Shown here one piece after another: positions 6,090-7,338 of a stretch of 7,338 nucleotides of DNA. The position numbers and the translations under genes are program-made. The notes under the pieces are model-generated. The model was not told where the DNA came from and searched no databases. It saw only the letters and a list, made by a program, of their open reading frames with translations. Numbering within the stretch: position 1 is the first letter of the stretch; the number at the start of each line of letters is the position of its first letter. Source of the DNA: Candidatus Goldiibacteriota bacterium (GTDB taxonomy: Bacteria > Oederibacteriota > PGYV01 > DSYL01); NCBI GenBank assembly GCA_026418955.1, contig JAOAAI010000164.1:1-7338 (forward strand), in the 5' to 3' direction.

Positions 6090-6102
6090 AATCATATGTC
6101 AA
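6074..6102 (-). promoter_or_regulatory. Candidate sigma-70/sigma-A promoter for the mftA-fixX operon
   Basis: A perfect -35 box TTGACA at 6102-6097 is followed by a 17-nt spacer and a moderate -10 box TTAAAT at 6079-6074 (four of six matches to TATAAT). Transcription would start around 6067, about 115 nt before the mftA ATG. It is the best promoter-like sequence in the intergenic region and would make the mft-fix operon independent of the upstream alcohol dehydrogenase. Prediction by eye only. Confidence 0.55.
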
Positions 6103-6165
6103 AACTTTCCTTTCAATCTCATCATCAGACTTTTTTCAACATGATTCATTTATAATCTTCTGCTT

Positions 6166-7338
6166 TTACATCATAGATTTCATTATTTTTCGTATATCAT
6201 CTGCATTAATATCTCTCGGGTTTGCTTCCCTAGAAAGGTCGTTTAATGCCCACTTAACTGTATGCTCTACATCTGCATCTGTAAAATTAAATTGTTTTAG
6301 CGAAATATCTGTAATGCCTACATCATTTCTTAATCTCTCCATTTCTTCTAATGCTTTATCCGCTGCCTGCACTTTTGTCATACCTTTTGTATCAACTCCA
6401 AAAGCTACAGCAATTTCTGCAAATTTATCTGGGCAAGCAACCATATTAAACTTTTCAACTGGGATCATCATAATTGCATTTGTATATCCGTGATGCGCAT
6501 CTCTAAGCACCGAAACCATATGAGCAAGACCATGAACCATACCCATGCCACCACCCATATTATAACTCATTGAAGCTATTGTTTGTGCCCATGCCAGATT
6601 TTCGATGGCTTTATCATTCCATGGATTTGCATAAGCCTCTCGGAGATTTTCGGCAATCAACTTTATTGCTCTAATACTTGTTGCATAAGCTACAGGAAAA
6701 TTGAGTCTCCCAATAAAGGGTTCAATTGCATGGCATAATGCATCCATACCACTCCAAGCGACCAAATGATTTGGCTGAAGCCTCATAAATAAAGGTTCAT
6801 CTATCCCTACTGAAGGAGCAACACCCGGAACTACACAAATAAGTTTATAAGTCCAATCAGAATCATTTATAATCGCAAAAGCTGTACCATGTGCTCCTGT
6901 TCCAGTTGTTGTATTTATTGCTACTTGTGGTATGTTTACGACTTTAAATTTTGGAATTTGTGTAGTATAATGTGGATCAAGAACTGCTGCAAATTTTTTA
7001 AGGTCAGTATTCTCACCTTCATTAGTTAAGCAAATACGAATACCTTTACCGGCATCATGAGCACTTCCACCACCTATACTCACTATTCCATTACATTTAG
7101 CTTCTTTATAAACTTTTGCCCCTTCCTTTACTTCATAATCTTTAGGATTGGATGTAACTTTATCAAAGATTGTGTATGCTACTCCTGCAGCCTTTAAAAC
7201 ATTACAAACTTCTTCAACTATCCCAGTTCCTTTTAAACCCGTTGTAACAATAAGGGCATGAGTTATACCATAAATATTGCATTCAATTCCGGCCATTTCA
7301 TATGCACCATAGCCTACTATAAGTCTTGAATGTTGATG
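6166..7338 (-). CDS. Group III iron-dependent alcohol dehydrogenase, probably mycofactocin-linked; 5' end cut by window edge
   Basis: An NAD-dependent, iron-containing alcohol dehydrogenase. The frame is open to the right edge: before the internal ATG at 7296 it reads HQHSRLIVGYGAYE, the usual N-terminal strand of this family, so 7296 is not the start and only a short N-terminus is missing. Numbering from that internal Met, the nucleotide loop SIGGGSAHDAGKGI is at 73-86, INTTTGTGAH at 127-136, and the metal ligands are D185 and H189 (GMDALCHAIE), H255 (MVHGLAH) and H269 (HHG), all present. ALIVTTGLKGTGI (14-26) and the late NPR (359-361) recall the NDMA-dependent methanol dehydrogenases, which hold NAD tightly and depend on mycofactocin. 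Its position directly before mftA supports this link. The substrate (methanol, ethanol or another primary alcohol) cannot be told. It ends 213 nt before mftA with no clear terminator between. Confidence 0.9.
   Translation of the reverse strand, partial: HQHSRLIVGYGAYEMAGIECNIYGITHALIVTTGLKGTGIVEEVCNVLKAAGVAYTIFDKVTSNPKDYEVKEGAKVYKEAKCNGIVSIGGGSAHDAGKGIRICLTNEGENTDLKKFAAVLDPHYTTQIPKFKVVNIPQVAINTTTGTGAHGTAFAIINDSDWTYKLICVVPGVAPSVGIDEPLFMRLQPNHLVAWSGMDALCHAIEPFIGRLNFPVAYATSIRAIKLIAENLREAYANPWNDKAIENLAWAQTIASMSYNMGGGMGMVHGLAHMVSVLRDAHHGYTNAIMMIPVEKFNMVACPDKFAEIAVAFGVDTKGMTKVQAADKALEEMERLRNDVGITDISLKQFNFTDADVEHTVKWALNDLSREANPRDINADDIRKIMKSMM

Noticed and set aside
7294..7296. ATG at 7296 as the start of the alcohol dehydrogenase
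   Set aside because: The frame stays open to the window edge and the upstream codons read RLIVGYGAYE, a conserved N-terminal strand of the family, so this Met is internal.

Overview
This AT-rich window reads as a low-GC, anaerobic Firmicutes-type (Clostridia-like) genome. The evidence is AT-biased codons, GGAGG-type ribosome binding sites, tightly overlapping genes, and protein families (firmicute-style mycofactocin genes, FixBCX electron transfer proteins, a group III iron alcohol dehydrogenase). The species cannot be named from sequence alone. Every gene I can support is on the minus strand, so transcription runs from high to low coordinates.

Layout in order of transcription. (1) 7338-6166: an iron-dependent alcohol dehydrogenase of the type linked to mycofactocin, cut by the right edge. 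(2) 6165-5953: a 213-nt intergenic region with a candidate promoter, two 12-bp direct repeats around its -10 box, and an 18-bp hairpin at the expected transcription start. (3) 5952-5803: a 49-codon gene for the mycofactocin precursor peptide MftA, ending in IDGICGVY-stop. (4) 5785-5510: MftB, the precursor-binding chaperone. (5) 5523-4459: MftC, the radical SAM/SPASM maturase. (6) 4475-2514: a 653-aa flavoenzyme of the OYE/FadH/trimethylamine-dehydrogenase superfamily. (7) 2517-1507: an ETF alpha subunit (EtfA/FixB type). (8) 1520-231: FixC, an ETF:quinone oxidoreductase-like flavoprotein. (9) 234-1: FixX, a ferredoxin-like partner of FixC, cut by the left edge. From mftB to fixX each gene overlaps the next by 4-17 nt, so mftA through fixX is almost certainly one translationally coupled operon.

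Working model (inference). MftA, MftB and MftC make the core of the peptide-derived redox cofactor mycofactocin. The neighbouring alcohol dehydrogenase probably carries a non-exchangeable NAD and hands its electrons to mycofactocin. The OYE-like enzyme, EtfA, FixC and FixX form a candidate chain passing electrons on, probably to membrane quinone. This would be an anaerobe's counterpart of the re-oxidation route served in Actinobacteria by the GMC-family protein MftG. Three things stand out. There is no FixA/EtfB, and the OYE-like gene sits where fixA would normally be. One of the four canonical iron-sulfur cysteines of the OYE-like enzyme is an aspartate. Its second nucleotide-binding fold lacks the GxGxxG motif, resembling trimethylamine dehydrogenase, which passes electrons to ETF rather than using NAD(P)H.

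The later mycofactocin genes (mftD, mftE, mftF) are not in the window. The only stretch without a gene is the 213-nt intergenic region; no tRNA, rRNA, insertion sequence or CRISPR array was seen.
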